Source: Lacisediminimonas profundi | GTDB lineage: Bacteria > Pseudomonadota > Gammaproteobacteria > Burkholderiales > Burkholderiaceae_D | Assembly: GCF_008831265.1 (NCBI RefSeq) | Contig: NZ_VTTH01000001.1 | Span: forward strand, 1-64,000 | Direction: 5' to 3' | DNA length: 64,000 nt | Shown: in pieces, positions 53,656 through 63,181 of the stretch | Layout: each line of letters begins with the position of its first letter | Position numbering within the stretch: the stretch's first letter is position 1 | Position numbers and translations under genes: made by a program | The notes under the pieces: model-generated | What the model was told of the DNA's origin: nothing | Databases searched by the model: none | What the model saw: only the letters and a program-made list of their open reading frames with translations

Positions 53656-54561
53656 GTGGATCTGGATGCGCTCGCCCAATGCATGGGCTCGGCTTCGTGC
53701 CTGCTGACGCAAGGTTTCAACGCGATGATCATCGGCATGCTGCTGTTTCTGGTGGCATCCGGCCTGACGCTGATTTTCGGCGTCCTGAAGGTGGTCAACT
53801 TCACCCACGGCGCGCTCTACATGATCGGCGCCTACATTTCCTTTGCCATCTATCGCGCTACTGACAGCTATGCGCTGGCGGTGGTCGGCGGCGCGGCCGG
53901 GGTCGCCCTGTTCGGCGTGCTGCTGGAGCGGGTATTTTTCAGCCGCCTGTACAAGTCCAATTTCCTGATGCAGCTGTTGATGTGCTACGGCTGGATCCTG
54001 GTGCTGGACGACCTGATGTTGCTGGTGTTCGGCTCCGAATTCCAGTCCATGGGCATGCCTGCAGCGTTCGCGCGGCCGCCGATGATGGTGCTGGGCGCGC
54101 CCATTCCGCTGTTCTATATTTTCCTGATCTCGATCTCCTTCGTGATAGCGCTGGTGGTATGGCTGTTGATCGTGAAGACCTCGTTCGGCAGCAAGGTGCG
54201 GGCCGCGGCAGTCAATACCGAAATGACGGCGGCGCTCGGCATCAACACCACCTTGCTGTACGTCGCGGTGTTTGCGCTGGGCGCGGGGCTGGCCGGCCTG
54301 GCCGGTGCGCTGGCGGCGCCGGTACGCTCGCTGGTGCCAGGCATGGGATTCTCGATCCTGATCGAATCCTTCATCGTCACCGTGATCGGCGGCATGGGTT
54401 CGATCGGCGGTGCGCTGGTGGCAGCCGTGCTGATCGGACTGTGCCGCTCGTTCGGCAGCGTCGGCCTGCCATTTTTCACCGAGATACTGGTATTCCTGAT
54501 CATGGCGCTGGTGCTGATACTGCGCCCCAATGGCCTGTTCGGCAAGGCGGAGCACGCATGA
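53656..54561 (+). CDS. livH: Branched-chain-type ABC importer permease (LivH type)
   Basis: 301 residues from a GTG at 53656 (ACGGAGAA upstream). About eight membrane segments; GLTLIFGVLKVVNFTHGALY is the LivH signature, and AVNTEMTAALGINTTLLYVA the ATPase-contacting loop. Its stop overlaps the livM start (ATGA). Confidence 0.9.
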   Translation: MDLDALAQCMGSASCLLTQGFNAMIIGMLLFLVASGLTLIFGVLKVVNFTHGALYMIGAYISFAIYRATDSYALAVVGGAAGVALFGVLLERVFFSRLYKSNFLMQLLMCYGWILVLDDLMLLVFGSEFQSMGMPAAFARPPMMVLGAPIPLFYIFLISISFVIALVVWLLIVKTSFGSKVRAAAVNTEMTAALGINTTLLYVAVFALGAGLAGLAGALAAPVRSLVPGMGFSILIESFIVTVIGGMGSIGGALVAAVLIGLCRSFGSVGLPFFTEILVFLIMALVLILRPNGLFGKAEHA

Positions 54562-55523
54562 AAAACTTTTCTACCCGTACCGTCTGGACGCTTGTCGCGA
54601 TCGCACTCGTGGTGCTGGCGGCGCTGCCGCTGGTAATTCCATCGAGGCTGGTGCTGGACCTTATCATCCATATCGCAATCCTGGGCCTGTTCTCGACTTC
54701 GCTGAACCTGCTGATCGGCTACACCGGGCTGGTGTCCTTCGGTCATGCAATGTTCTACGCCTCGGGAGCCTACGGCTTCGGCCTGCTGATGCAGACCGGC
54801 CAGTACTCGGTGCCGACAGCGATGGGCATTGCCATCGTCGGCACAGCCGCGATTTCGCTGGTGGTGGGACTGGTGTGCACCAAGACGCGCGAAATCTATT
54901 TTGCGTTCCTGACGCTGGCCATCCAGATGATGTTCTACAGCACCATCATCAGCTGGCAGCAGCTCACCGGCGGCGACCAGGGGCTGATGGGCGGCTTCAA
55001 GAAGCCGGTCTTCCTCGGCATCGACCTGACCAATCCCGACCACAGCTACTGGTTCATCGTCGGCGTCACCCTGGTGTCGCTGCTGATCCTCTGGCATATC
55101 ACCAAGTCGCCGTTCGGTTATGCGCTGCGCATGGTCCGCGACAACGCCGCGCGGGTTGAATTCCTCGGCATGGACGTGCGTGGATATCGGTTGGCGGCAT
55201 TCGTGATCGCGGCCTCCATGGCTGCCGTGGCCGGATCGCTGATGGCACTGTACGTGTCCGGCGCCTACCCGAATTTCGGTTACTGGACCATGTCCGGCGA
55301 AGCGATGTTCGTGATCATGCTCGGCGGCCTGAACACTTTCCTCGGTCCGATGGTGGGCGCGACCATCATGTCCTTGCTCAACCATTTCGTCACCGCCCAT
55401 ACCAAGTACTACGGCCTGGTGCTGGGCATCATCATCCTGTTCTACGTAATGGCACTGCGCAAGGGCTTGCTCGACCTGGTGCTGGAGCGCCTGCGCGATC
55501 GCGGACAGCGCGCGCCACATTAA
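54558..55523 (+). CDS. livM: Branched-chain-type ABC importer permease (LivM type)
   Basis: The ATG at 54558 gives 321 residues (MKNFSTRTVWTLVAIALVVL). LNLLIGYTGLVSFGHAMFYA and RDNAARVEFLGMDVRGYRLA are the LivM signatures. It pairs with LivH to form the membrane channel. Confidence 0.9.
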   Translation: MKNFSTRTVWTLVAIALVVLAALPLVIPSRLVLDLIIHIAILGLFSTSLNLLIGYTGLVSFGHAMFYASGAYGFGLLMQTGQYSVPTAMGIAIVGTAAISLVVGLVCTKTREIYFAFLTLAIQMMFYSTIISWQQLTGGDQGLMGGFKKPVFLGIDLTNPDHSYWFIVGVTLVSLLILWHITKSPFGYALRMVRDNAARVEFLGMDVRGYRLAAFVIAASMAAVAGSLMALYVSGAYPNFGYWTMSGEAMFVIMLGGLNTFLGPMVGATIMSLLNHFVTAHTKYYGLVLGIIILFYVMALRKGLLDLVLERLRDRGQRAPH

Positions 55524-55539
55524 AACAAAGGAGACAAAC

Positions 55540-56319
55540 ATGGCACAACAGCAACGTATCGTGGTGGTTACCGGCGGCGCTTCGGGTATCGGGGCGGCCT
55601 GCGCCGAAGTACTGGCGCAGGATGGCTGGAAAGTGGTGGTGGCCGACATCAACCTGGCGCAGGCGCAGCAAGTTGCGCAGCGCATTGGTGGGGTGGCCTG
55701 GGAGATCGACGTCGCCAGCGACGCCAGCGTGGCGCAGGCAGCGGCCGGCATCGAGTCCGAAGTAGGGCCTGTGTATGGCCTGGTCAACAGCGCCGGCATC
55801 ATCCAGCAGCCGCTGCCGCCGCATGAACTGGGCATGGATGCATTCGACCGCGTGCAGCAGATCGATTTCCGCGGCACCTATGTCGCATGCCGCGAGTTTG
55901 CCCGCGCCATGCTGGCGCGCAAGGCCGGCAGCATCGTCAATATTTCTTCCGTGGCCGGGTCGCGCTCGATGCGGCTGCATTCATATTCGCCGGCCAAGGC
56001 GGCCGTGATCAACATGACGCAATGCCTGGCGGCGGAGTGGGGCGCCAACTGGGTGCGGGTGAATGCGGTTGCTCCCGGCTACACGCTGACGCCAGCGCTG
56101 GAGGGCGCGATCGCCCGCGGCGAGCGTCAGGTCGACGGCGCGCTGGCCAACTCGCCGCTGCCAAGGCTGGTGCAACCGACCGAGATTGCCAACGGCGTTG
56201 CCTTCCTGCTGTCGGACCGCGCCAGCGCAATCACCGGCATCAACGTGCCGATCGACTGCGGCTGGCTGTCCGGAACTACCTGGGACATGTACGGCGGACT
56301 GCCGCACACGAACCAATGA
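55540..56319 (+). CDS. Short-chain dehydrogenase/reductase
   Basis: 259 residues after AAAGGAG. Nucleotide motif VTGGASGIGAACAEVL, LVNSAGI (NAG variant), catalytic Ser in VNISSVAGSRSM, and YSPAKAAV with Tyr and Lys. The acidic residue after strand 2 (VVADINLAQ) suggests NAD rather than NADP. It is inserted between the importer permease and ATPase genes, a sign that it oxidises the imported compound or an early intermediate. Confidence 0.92.
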   Translation: MAQQQRIVVVTGGASGIGAACAEVLAQDGWKVVVADINLAQAQQVAQRIGGVAWEIDVASDASVAQAAAGIESEVGPVYGLVNSAGIIQQPLPPHELGMDAFDRVQQIDFRGTYVACREFARAMLARKAGSIVNISSVAGSRSMRLHSYSPAKAAVINMTQCLAAEWGANWVRVNAVAPGYTLTPALEGAIARGERQVDGALANSPLPRLVQPTEIANGVAFLLSDRASAITGINVPIDCGWLSGTTWDMYGGLPHTNQ

Positions 56320-56350
56320 ACCACGCCAACCAGAAACAGCGGAGCGCGCG

Positions 56351-57108
<758 letters not shown>

Positions 57109-57112
<4 letters not shown>

Positions 57113-57819
57113 GCGAACAAGTGCTTTCGGTTGCCGGGCTGACCGCTTTTTATGGCACCAGCCAGGTGCTGTTCGGGGTCGACTTCGAGGTCAAGCCCGG
57201 GCAATGCATGGCGTTGCTGGGCCGCAACGGCGCCGGCAAGTCAACCACGATGAAGGCGATTGCCGGGGTCATTCCCAGCGGCGCCGGTTCGGTGAAGCTG
57301 GAAGGACGCGAAATCCGCGGCGAGAAATCGTACAAGATCGCGCGCGCCGGCCTCGCCTTCGTGCCGGAAGACCGGCAAGTGTTCCCCGAGCACACGGTGG
57401 AAGACAACCTGCTGCTGGCAGCCAAGTCAGGTGGCCAGGGCAACGACTGGACGCTGGCGCGCATCTACGAAGCGTTTCCGCTGCTGGCGCCGCTCAAGAC
57501 CCGTCTCGGGCGCCAGCTGTCGGGTGGCGAACAACAGATGCTGGTGATTGGCCGCGCGCTGATGGGCAACCCGCGCCTGTTGCTGCTGGATGAGCCGAGC
57601 GAGGGCCTGGCCCCGGTGATCGTGCAACAGATCGCGGCCCGCATCAAGGAGCTGCGCAGGAGCGGCACCACCATTCTGCTGGCCGAACAGAACATGCATT
57701 TCTGCCTGCATATCGCCACCCATGTTGCCGTGATCGACCGCGGCCGGATCGTCTACACCGATACCACCGACGGCTTGCGCGCCAACGAAGATATCAAGAC
57801 GCGATACCTGTCCGTATAG
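57109..57819 (+). CDS. livF: Branched-chain-type ABC importer ATPase (LivF type)
   Basis: 236 residues. Walker A LLGRNGAGKSTTMKAIAG; signature LSGGEQQMLVIGRALM; Walker B LLLLDEPSEGLAP; LAEQNMHFCLHIATHVAVID. It completes the five-component importer. Confidence 0.92.
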
Positions 57820-57863
57820 CGGGCAAACAGCAACCAGGAAATGGCAAACAGCCCCCGAATCAT

Positions 57864-58856
57864 ATGACCAATCCCACCAGCAATGCGCCGCAGCTGCTTG
57901 ACCTGTACCGGGTCATGCAGCGCATCCGCAGTGTCGAAAATTCGCTGATCAAGCTGTTCGCTGATGGCGAAGTTCCCGGCTTCATCCATCTGTCGATCGG
58001 CCAGGAGGCGTGCGCGGCCGGCGTCATCACCGCGCTCGAACCCCAGGATACGTTCGCCACTACCCATCGCGGCCATGGCCATGTGGTGGCGCGCGGCATC
58101 GGCCTGGAGGAGTTTTTCAAGGAGCTGATGGGACGCGCCGGCGGCATGTGTGGCGGCCGTGGTGGCTCGATGCACGTGTCCGACATGCAGCTCGGCGTAT
58201 TGGGGGCGAATGGCATCGTCGGCGCCGGCATCCCGATTGCATTGGGCAGCGCGCTGGCCCACCAGTTGCGCAAGACCGGTGGCGTGGCGCTGGCATTTTT
58301 CGGCGACGGCGCGATGGCCGAGGGCGTGCTGCACGAAAGCATGAACCTGGCCTCGCTGTGGAAACTGCCCCTGGTTTTCGTCTGTGAAAACAACTCCTGG
58401 TCCGAGTTCTCGCCAACCGAGCGCCAGTTCGTGGCCGAGGTCGGCAAGCTGGCTTCGGCTTTCGGACTCGGCTTCGAACAAGCCGATGGCAATGACGTGC
58501 TGGCCGTGGCTGATGCCGCGCGCCGCTCGCTGGCGGCAGCACGCAGCGGCACCCCGCAGGTGCTGGAATTCCTGACCACCCGGGTGCGTGGACATTTCGA
58601 AGGCGACCCGCAGAAATACCGGCCAGAGCACGAGGCTGCAGCGATGGCAGCACGCGATCCGCTGCTGTTGGCGGCCAACAAGTTGCGCGCAGCAGGCACC
58701 GAACCAGCTGTACTGGAACAAATTGCCGCCGACTGCGAACAGCAGGTCTGGCAGGCGATCGAGGCCTCCCGCGCGGACACCGCGCCGACTTTCGCCGATG
58801 CGATGGCCGACGTCTACACCAAGCAGCACGCGGCTGTGTCCGTGGGAGGAAACTGA
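57864..58856 (+). CDS. Thiamine-diphosphate-dependent dehydrogenase E1 alpha subunit
   Basis: 330 residues. TPP-binding motif FFGDGAMAEGVLHESMNLAS ending in N-N; FIHLSIGQEACAAGVITAL and GGRGGSMHVSDMQLGVLGAN are typical of acetoin/pyruvate-type E1 alpha (AcoA-like). It decarboxylates a 2-oxoacid or cleaves an acyloin with the beta subunit that starts two bases after its stop. Substrate unknown; acetoin dehydrogenase clusters share this gene order. Confidence 0.92.
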   Translation: MTNPTSNAPQLLDLYRVMQRIRSVENSLIKLFADGEVPGFIHLSIGQEACAAGVITALEPQDTFATTHRGHGHVVARGIGLEEFFKELMGRAGGMCGGRGGSMHVSDMQLGVLGANGIVGAGIPIALGSALAHQLRKTGGVALAFFGDGAMAEGVLHESMNLASLWKLPLVFVCENNSWSEFSPTERQFVAEVGKLASAFGLGFEQADGNDVLAVADAARRSLAAARSGTPQVLEFLTTRVRGHFEGDPQKYRPEHEAAAMAARDPLLLAANKLRAAGTEPAVLEQIAADCEQQVWQAIEASRADTAPTFADAMADVYTKQHAAVSVGGN

Positions 58857-58858
58857 TC

Positions 58859-59830
58859 ATGGCCGAAATGCGTTACATGCAGGCAGTGACTCAGGCGCTC
58901 AGGGACAGCATGACGGCTGACCAGACCGTGGTCGTGATGGGCGAGGACGTGGCTGCCGCTGGTGGCTCGTTCAAGGCCACGCGCGGATTGCTGGGCGAGT
59001 TCGGCCCGCAACGGGTGCTGGATACGCCGATCTCCGAATCCACCATCGCCAACGCGGCCGTCGGCGCCGCCATGTGCGGCCTGAAGCCGGTGGTGGAAAT
59101 CATGTTCATGGATTTCATCACGCTGGCGATGGATGCGCTGGTCAACCAGGCCGCCAAGGCGCGCTTCATGTTCGGCGGCCGCAGCAATGTGCCGATGGTA
59201 TTGCGCACGCCCCATGGCGGCGGCCTGAATGCCGGCCCGCAGCACTCGCAATGCCTGGAAGCCTGGTTTGCCCATGTGCCGGGACTGAAGGTGGTGTGCC
59301 CGGCGACGCCGCAAGACGCCTATTCGCTGTTGCGGGCAGCCATCGACGATCCGGATCCGGTGGTGTTCATCGAGAACAAGGCACTGTACGGCAGCAAGGG
59401 CGAAGTCGACACCACGCTGGCCGGGGAGATTGGCCGAGCCCGCATCGCCCGCAGCGGCCGCGACCTGAGCATCGTCACTTACGGCGCCACCCTGTATGCG
59501 GCGCTGGCTGCGGCCGACACGCTGGCGCGCGAAGGGATCGAGTGCGAAGTGATCGACCTGCGTTCGCTGCAGCCGTGGGACGAGGCAGCCGTGTTCGCAT
59601 CGGTGGCGCGCACCCACCGGGTGGTGGTGGCGCACGAGGCGGTGCGCAGCTTCGGTTGCGGCGCGGAAATCGCGGCCCGGATCGCCGAGGACGCGTTCGA
59701 CGAACTGGATGCGCCGGTGGTGCGGGTAGGGGCGCCATTCATGCCCTCGCCCTATGCACCTTCGCTGGAAAAAGCTTACATCGTGGATGCCGCGGCGATT
59801 ATCGCTGCCGCGCGCAAGACACTGGCCTGA
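58859..59830 (+). CDS. Thiamine-diphosphate-dependent dehydrogenase E1 beta subunit
   Basis: 323 residues. VVVMGEDVAAAGGSFKATRG, DTPISESTIANAAVGAAMCG and LRTPHGGGLNAGPQHSQCLE are the transketolase-type E1 beta signatures (AcoB-like). It binds the diphosphate of TPP with the alpha subunit and forms the second active-site half. Confidence 0.92.
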   Translation: MAEMRYMQAVTQALRDSMTADQTVVVMGEDVAAAGGSFKATRGLLGEFGPQRVLDTPISESTIANAAVGAAMCGLKPVVEIMFMDFITLAMDALVNQAAKARFMFGGRSNVPMVLRTPHGGGLNAGPQHSQCLEAWFAHVPGLKVVCPATPQDAYSLLRAAIDDPDPVVFIENKALYGSKGEVDTTLAGEIGRARIARSGRDLSIVTYGATLYAALAAADTLAREGIECEVIDLRSLQPWDEAAVFASVARTHRVVVAHEAVRSFGCGAEIAARIAEDAFDELDAPVVRVGAPFMPSPYAPSLEKAYIVDAAAIIAAARKTLA

Positions 59831-59858
59831 ACCTGAACCTTAATCCGGGACAACAAGC

Positions 59859-60644
59859 ATGAGCACTGAAAACATACTGACCGAAGTGCGGGGACGGGTC
59901 GGGATCCTGACCATCAATCGCCCCAAGCAATTGAACGCGCTCGATACCGCCACGCTGGAGCAGATGGAAGCTGCCCTGACCCGCTTCGAAAAAGACAGCG
60001 CGGTGCATGTAATCGTGATCACCGGCGCCGGCGAGCGCGCCTTCGTCGCCGGCGGCGACATTGCCGACCTGCTGAGCCGGCAGGGTCTGGCGCACTACAA
60101 CGAATTCGCCGAAGTGATTCACCGCGTGTTCCGCCGCTTCGAGGTGTGCGACAAGCCGACCATCGCCGCCATCAATGGCTGGGCGCTCGGCGGCGGCACT
60201 GAGCTGCTGCTGACGCTGGATGTCCGGCTGGTGGCCGAGGAGGCAAAGCTGGGCTTGCCGGAAATCACGCTGGGCCTGTTTCCGGGCGCCGGCGGCTCGC
60301 AACGCCTGATTCGCCAGATACCCCTGTGCCGAGCCAAGGAATTGCTTTTCACCGGCGACCAGATCACGGCGCAGGAAGCGGTCGCGCTGGGACTGTGCAA
60401 CCGCGCCGTGCCGCGCGAGCGCCTGATGGAGGAAGCAATGGCGCTGGCCGAGCGCATTGCAGACAAGTCGAGCATGGTCCTCAAGCTGCTCAAGCGTGCC
60501 GTGTCGCAGGGTAGCGAGATGCACCTGCAGGCAGCGCTGCAACATGAACAAGCTGTGATCGGGCTGGTGCTGGACACGAAGGATGCGCATGAAGGCTGTT
60601 CCGCCTTCCTTGAAAAGCGCAAACCAAATTTCACCGGCAGCTAG
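59859..60644 (+). CDS. Enoyl-CoA hydratase/isomerase family protein
   Basis: 261 residues. Both catalytic glutamates are in place: ALGGGTELLLTLD and KLGLPEITLGLFPGAGGSQR; oxyanion region FVAGGDIADL. The usual hydratase reaction on an enoyl-CoA is likely. It lies between E1 beta and E2 genes of the 2-oxoacid dehydrogenase, so the CoA intermediate probably belongs to the same pathway. Confidence 0.9.
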   Translation: MSTENILTEVRGRVGILTINRPKQLNALDTATLEQMEAALTRFEKDSAVHVIVITGAGERAFVAGGDIADLLSRQGLAHYNEFAEVIHRVFRRFEVCDKPTIAAINGWALGGGTELLLTLDVRLVAEEAKLGLPEITLGLFPGAGGSQRLIRQIPLCRAKELLFTGDQITAQEAVALGLCNRAVPRERLMEEAMALAERIADKSSMVLKLLKRAVSQGSEMHLQAALQHEQAVIGLVLDTKDAHEGCSAFLEKRKPNFTGS

Positions 60645-60655
60645 GAAGGCGCGGC

Positions 60656-61921
60656 ATGCTGCAGAAAATACTGATGCCCAAGCTTGGGCTGACCATGACT
60701 GAAGGCCAGATCACCGAATGGATGGTGGCCCCGGGTGCGGCGTTCAAGCCGGAGCAGGGCCTGTTCGTGGTCGAGACCGACAAGGTGGCGACCGAGATCC
60801 CGGCAGAGGGAGCCGGTGTCTTGCGCGAGGTTGTCGTGCCGGCCGGCACTACGGTTGCGGTCGGCCAAGTGGTCGGCTACTGGGATGATGGCGTGGCGGG
60901 CGGTGCCGGCGATGCGCTTGCAGCGCCTGCTGCGGCAACGGTGGCCGGGCGTGCGCCGGAGGCACCTGCTTCTGCTCCTGCCTTTGCTCCGGCTGCCGGC
61001 CAGGCGGCCGGTGCAGCCGCGACTCACGGCGAGCGTGTCATTGCCACGCCGCTGGCGCGACGCATTGCCGTGCGCGACGGCGTCGACCTGCAGCAGATTC
61101 AGGGCAGCGGCCCGCGCGGCCGTATCAAGGCTGCCGATGTCGAGGCAGCGGCAAGCAGGCGCGTCGTGGCGGCGCCCGTCGCCAGCGTCGCTGCTGCCGT
61201 TCCAGCAGCGGCCGGCGCGACCGCGATCGATCTCGGCACGCGCAGCCAGCCAGACGCCCACACCGCTGCCATGGCGCGCCGGCTGACGGCGCTCAAGCAG
61301 GAGGTGCCGCATTTCTACCTGGCGGTCGAAGCCAATGCGGGCGCGCTGCTGGCGCTGCGGCGCGAACTGAACGCGGCGGCAGCGCCGCTGCGCTTCACGC
61401 TCAACCACATGATCGTGGCTGCCGTCGGTCGTGCGCTGGCCGACCTTCCGCAGTTGAACCGGGTCTGGGCCAATGGCGAAATCGTCACCTACAGCAGCAC
61501 TGATGTCGGGGTTGCCGTGCATAGCGAGCGCGGCCTGCTGGTGCCGGTGGTGCGCGATGCCGGCCGGGTGTCGATGACCGAGTCGGCGCGGCGTACGCAA
61601 GCGGCAGTTGACAGTGCGCGGGCGGGAACGCTGAAGCCGGACGACATGCGCGGCGGCGCGGTGACCGTATCCAACGCCGGCATGCATCAGGTCAAGTTCA
61701 TGACGCCAATCATCAACCCTGGACAGGCCATGATCATCGGGGTGGGCAGCATCAGCCAGGTGTTCCGGCCGGATGCTCATGGACAGCCGGTGCTGCAAGA
61801 GGAAATCGGCCTGGTGCTGGCCGGCGACCACCGGCTGATGGATGGCGTGGCAGGACTGGAATTCCTGAACCGGGTGGTCGGCTACATCGAAACACCGCTA
61901 CGGCTGCTGGTCGGCCGGTAG
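60656..61921 (+). CDS. Dihydrolipoamide acyltransferase E2
   Basis: 421 residues. Lipoyl domain with Lys in VVETDKVATEIPAEG; Ala/Pro-rich linker (residues 80-120); E3/E1-binding domain ATPLARRIAVRDGVDLQQIQ to GPRGRIKAADV; catalytic core ending in LAGDHRLMDGVAG with the catalytic His. Together with the E1 subunits it makes an acyl-CoA from the oxoacid. No E3 (dihydrolipoamide dehydrogenase) gene follows within the window. Confidence 0.92.
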   Translation: MLQKILMPKLGLTMTEGQITEWMVAPGAAFKPEQGLFVVETDKVATEIPAEGAGVLREVVVPAGTTVAVGQVVGYWDDGVAGGAGDALAAPAAATVAGRAPEAPASAPAFAPAAGQAAGAAATHGERVIATPLARRIAVRDGVDLQQIQGSGPRGRIKAADVEAAASRRVVAAPVASVAAAVPAAAGATAIDLGTRSQPDAHTAAMARRLTALKQEVPHFYLAVEANAGALLALRRELNAAAAPLRFTLNHMIVAAVGRALADLPQLNRVWANGEIVTYSSTDVGVAVHSERGLLVPVVRDAGRVSMTESARRTQAAVDSARAGTLKPDDMRGGAVTVSNAGMHQVKFMTPIINPGQAMIIGVGSISQVFRPDAHGQPVLQEEIGLVLAGDHRLMDGVAGLEFLNRVVGYIETPLRLLVGR

Positions 61922-61980
61922 GCGTCGTTTGCAAAACGAATTGCACAGCGAATACTGAATTACGAATTACGGAGATAGCA

Positions 61981-63153
61981 ATGGACTTTGCCCTGAATGA
62001 TGTGCAGCAGATGATGCTGGATACCGCGCGCCGGGTCGGCAGCGAGTTCGGCCTGGATTACTGGCGCAAGCTGGATGCCGAAAAGCGCTTTCCGGCCGAG
62101 TTGTGGCAGGCGATCTGCGATGCCGGCTTGTGCGGCGTGGCGCTGCCGGAAGAGCATGGCGGCAGCGGACTGGGCATGCTGGAAATGGCGCTGGTGATCG
62201 AGGCCCTGTCCGAGAGCGGCGGCGGTTCCACGCTAGGCCAGATGTTCATGTGCAACCCGATCTTCGGCGGCGTTTCAATCTCCAAGTACGGCACCGAGGA
62301 GCAAAAGCGCGACTGGCTGCCCAAGCTGGTGTCCGGCGAGTGGGGCTTCTGCATGGCGCTGACCGAGCCCGACGCCGGCTCCAACACGCTGGAGATGAAA
62401 ACCTTCGCCAGCGCCGACGGCGATGGCTGGCGCGTGAATGGCCAGAAGATATGGATCACCGCGGTGCCGGAATCGAAGAAAATGCTGGTCGTCGCGCGTA
62501 CTACCAAGCTGGAGGATGCCGGCGGCCGCACCAAGGGCATCAGCCTGTTCATGATCGACACCGACCGGGCCGGCCTGGCGCATACCCCGATCGACAAGCT
62601 GGGCACCAACACGATGAGCTCCAGCCAGGTGTTCTTCGACAATGTCCGCGTCGAGCCCAATGAACTGATCGGCACGCTGGATGGCGGTTTCCGCGAATTG
62701 CTGGACGTGCTCAACACCGAACGCATCGTCACCACTGCCGGGCTGGTTGGCGCCGGCCGGCTGGCGATCCGTCTTGGCGTCGACTATGCGAACCAGCGCA
62801 AGGTATTCGGCAAGGTGCCGGTCAGCAGCTACCAGGGCGTGCAGTTCCCGCTGGCGCAGGCGCATGCGGAGATCGAGTGCGCAGCACTGATGAACTACCG
62901 CGCAGCCAGCAATTTCGACAACGGCCTGCCCTTCGGCAGCGACGCCAACCGCGCCAAGCTGATTGCGGCACAGGCAGCTGCCAGCGCCACCGAGCGCTCG
63001 ATGCAGGTGATGGGCGGCATGGGATATTCGAAGGAAATGCATGTCGAACGACTGTGGCGCGACGCCCGCCTGTTCCGCTTTGCGCCGGTGGCGGAAGAGA
63101 TGGTGCTGAACTACATCGCGATGCACGATCTCGGCATGCCGCGCTCTTACTGA
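61981..63153 (+). CDS. Acyl-CoA dehydrogenase
   Basis: 390 residues. MALTEPDAGSNTLEMKTFAS and VNGQKIWITAVPESKKMLV are the FAD motifs; MQVMGGMGYSKEMHVERLWR is the C-terminal FAD/substrate contact, and RFAPVAEEMVLNYIA closes the domain. It desaturates an acyl-CoA with an electron-transfer flavoprotein as acceptor. It comes directly before an acyl-CoA ligase, giving activation plus first oxidation. Confidence 0.92.
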   Translation: MDFALNDVQQMMLDTARRVGSEFGLDYWRKLDAEKRFPAELWQAICDAGLCGVALPEEHGGSGLGMLEMALVIEALSESGGGSTLGQMFMCNPIFGGVSISKYGTEEQKRDWLPKLVSGEWGFCMALTEPDAGSNTLEMKTFASADGDGWRVNGQKIWITAVPESKKMLVVARTTKLEDAGGRTKGISLFMIDTDRAGLAHTPIDKLGTNTMSSSQVFFDNVRVEPNELIGTLDGGFRELLDVLNTERIVTTAGLVGAGRLAIRLGVDYANQRKVFGKVPVSSYQGVQFPLAQAHAEIECAALMNYRAASNFDNGLPFGSDANRAKLIAAQAAASATERSMQVMGGMGYSKEMHVERLWRDARLFRFAPVAEEMVLNYIAMHDLGMPRSY

Positions 63154-63181
63154 GCACGGGCCGATTGCAGGAGAAGCAAGC

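Noticed and set aside
54114-55877. 587-codon minus-strand open frame
   Set aside because: Shadow of livH, livM and the SDR gene, all with overlapping stops and starts and clear motifs.
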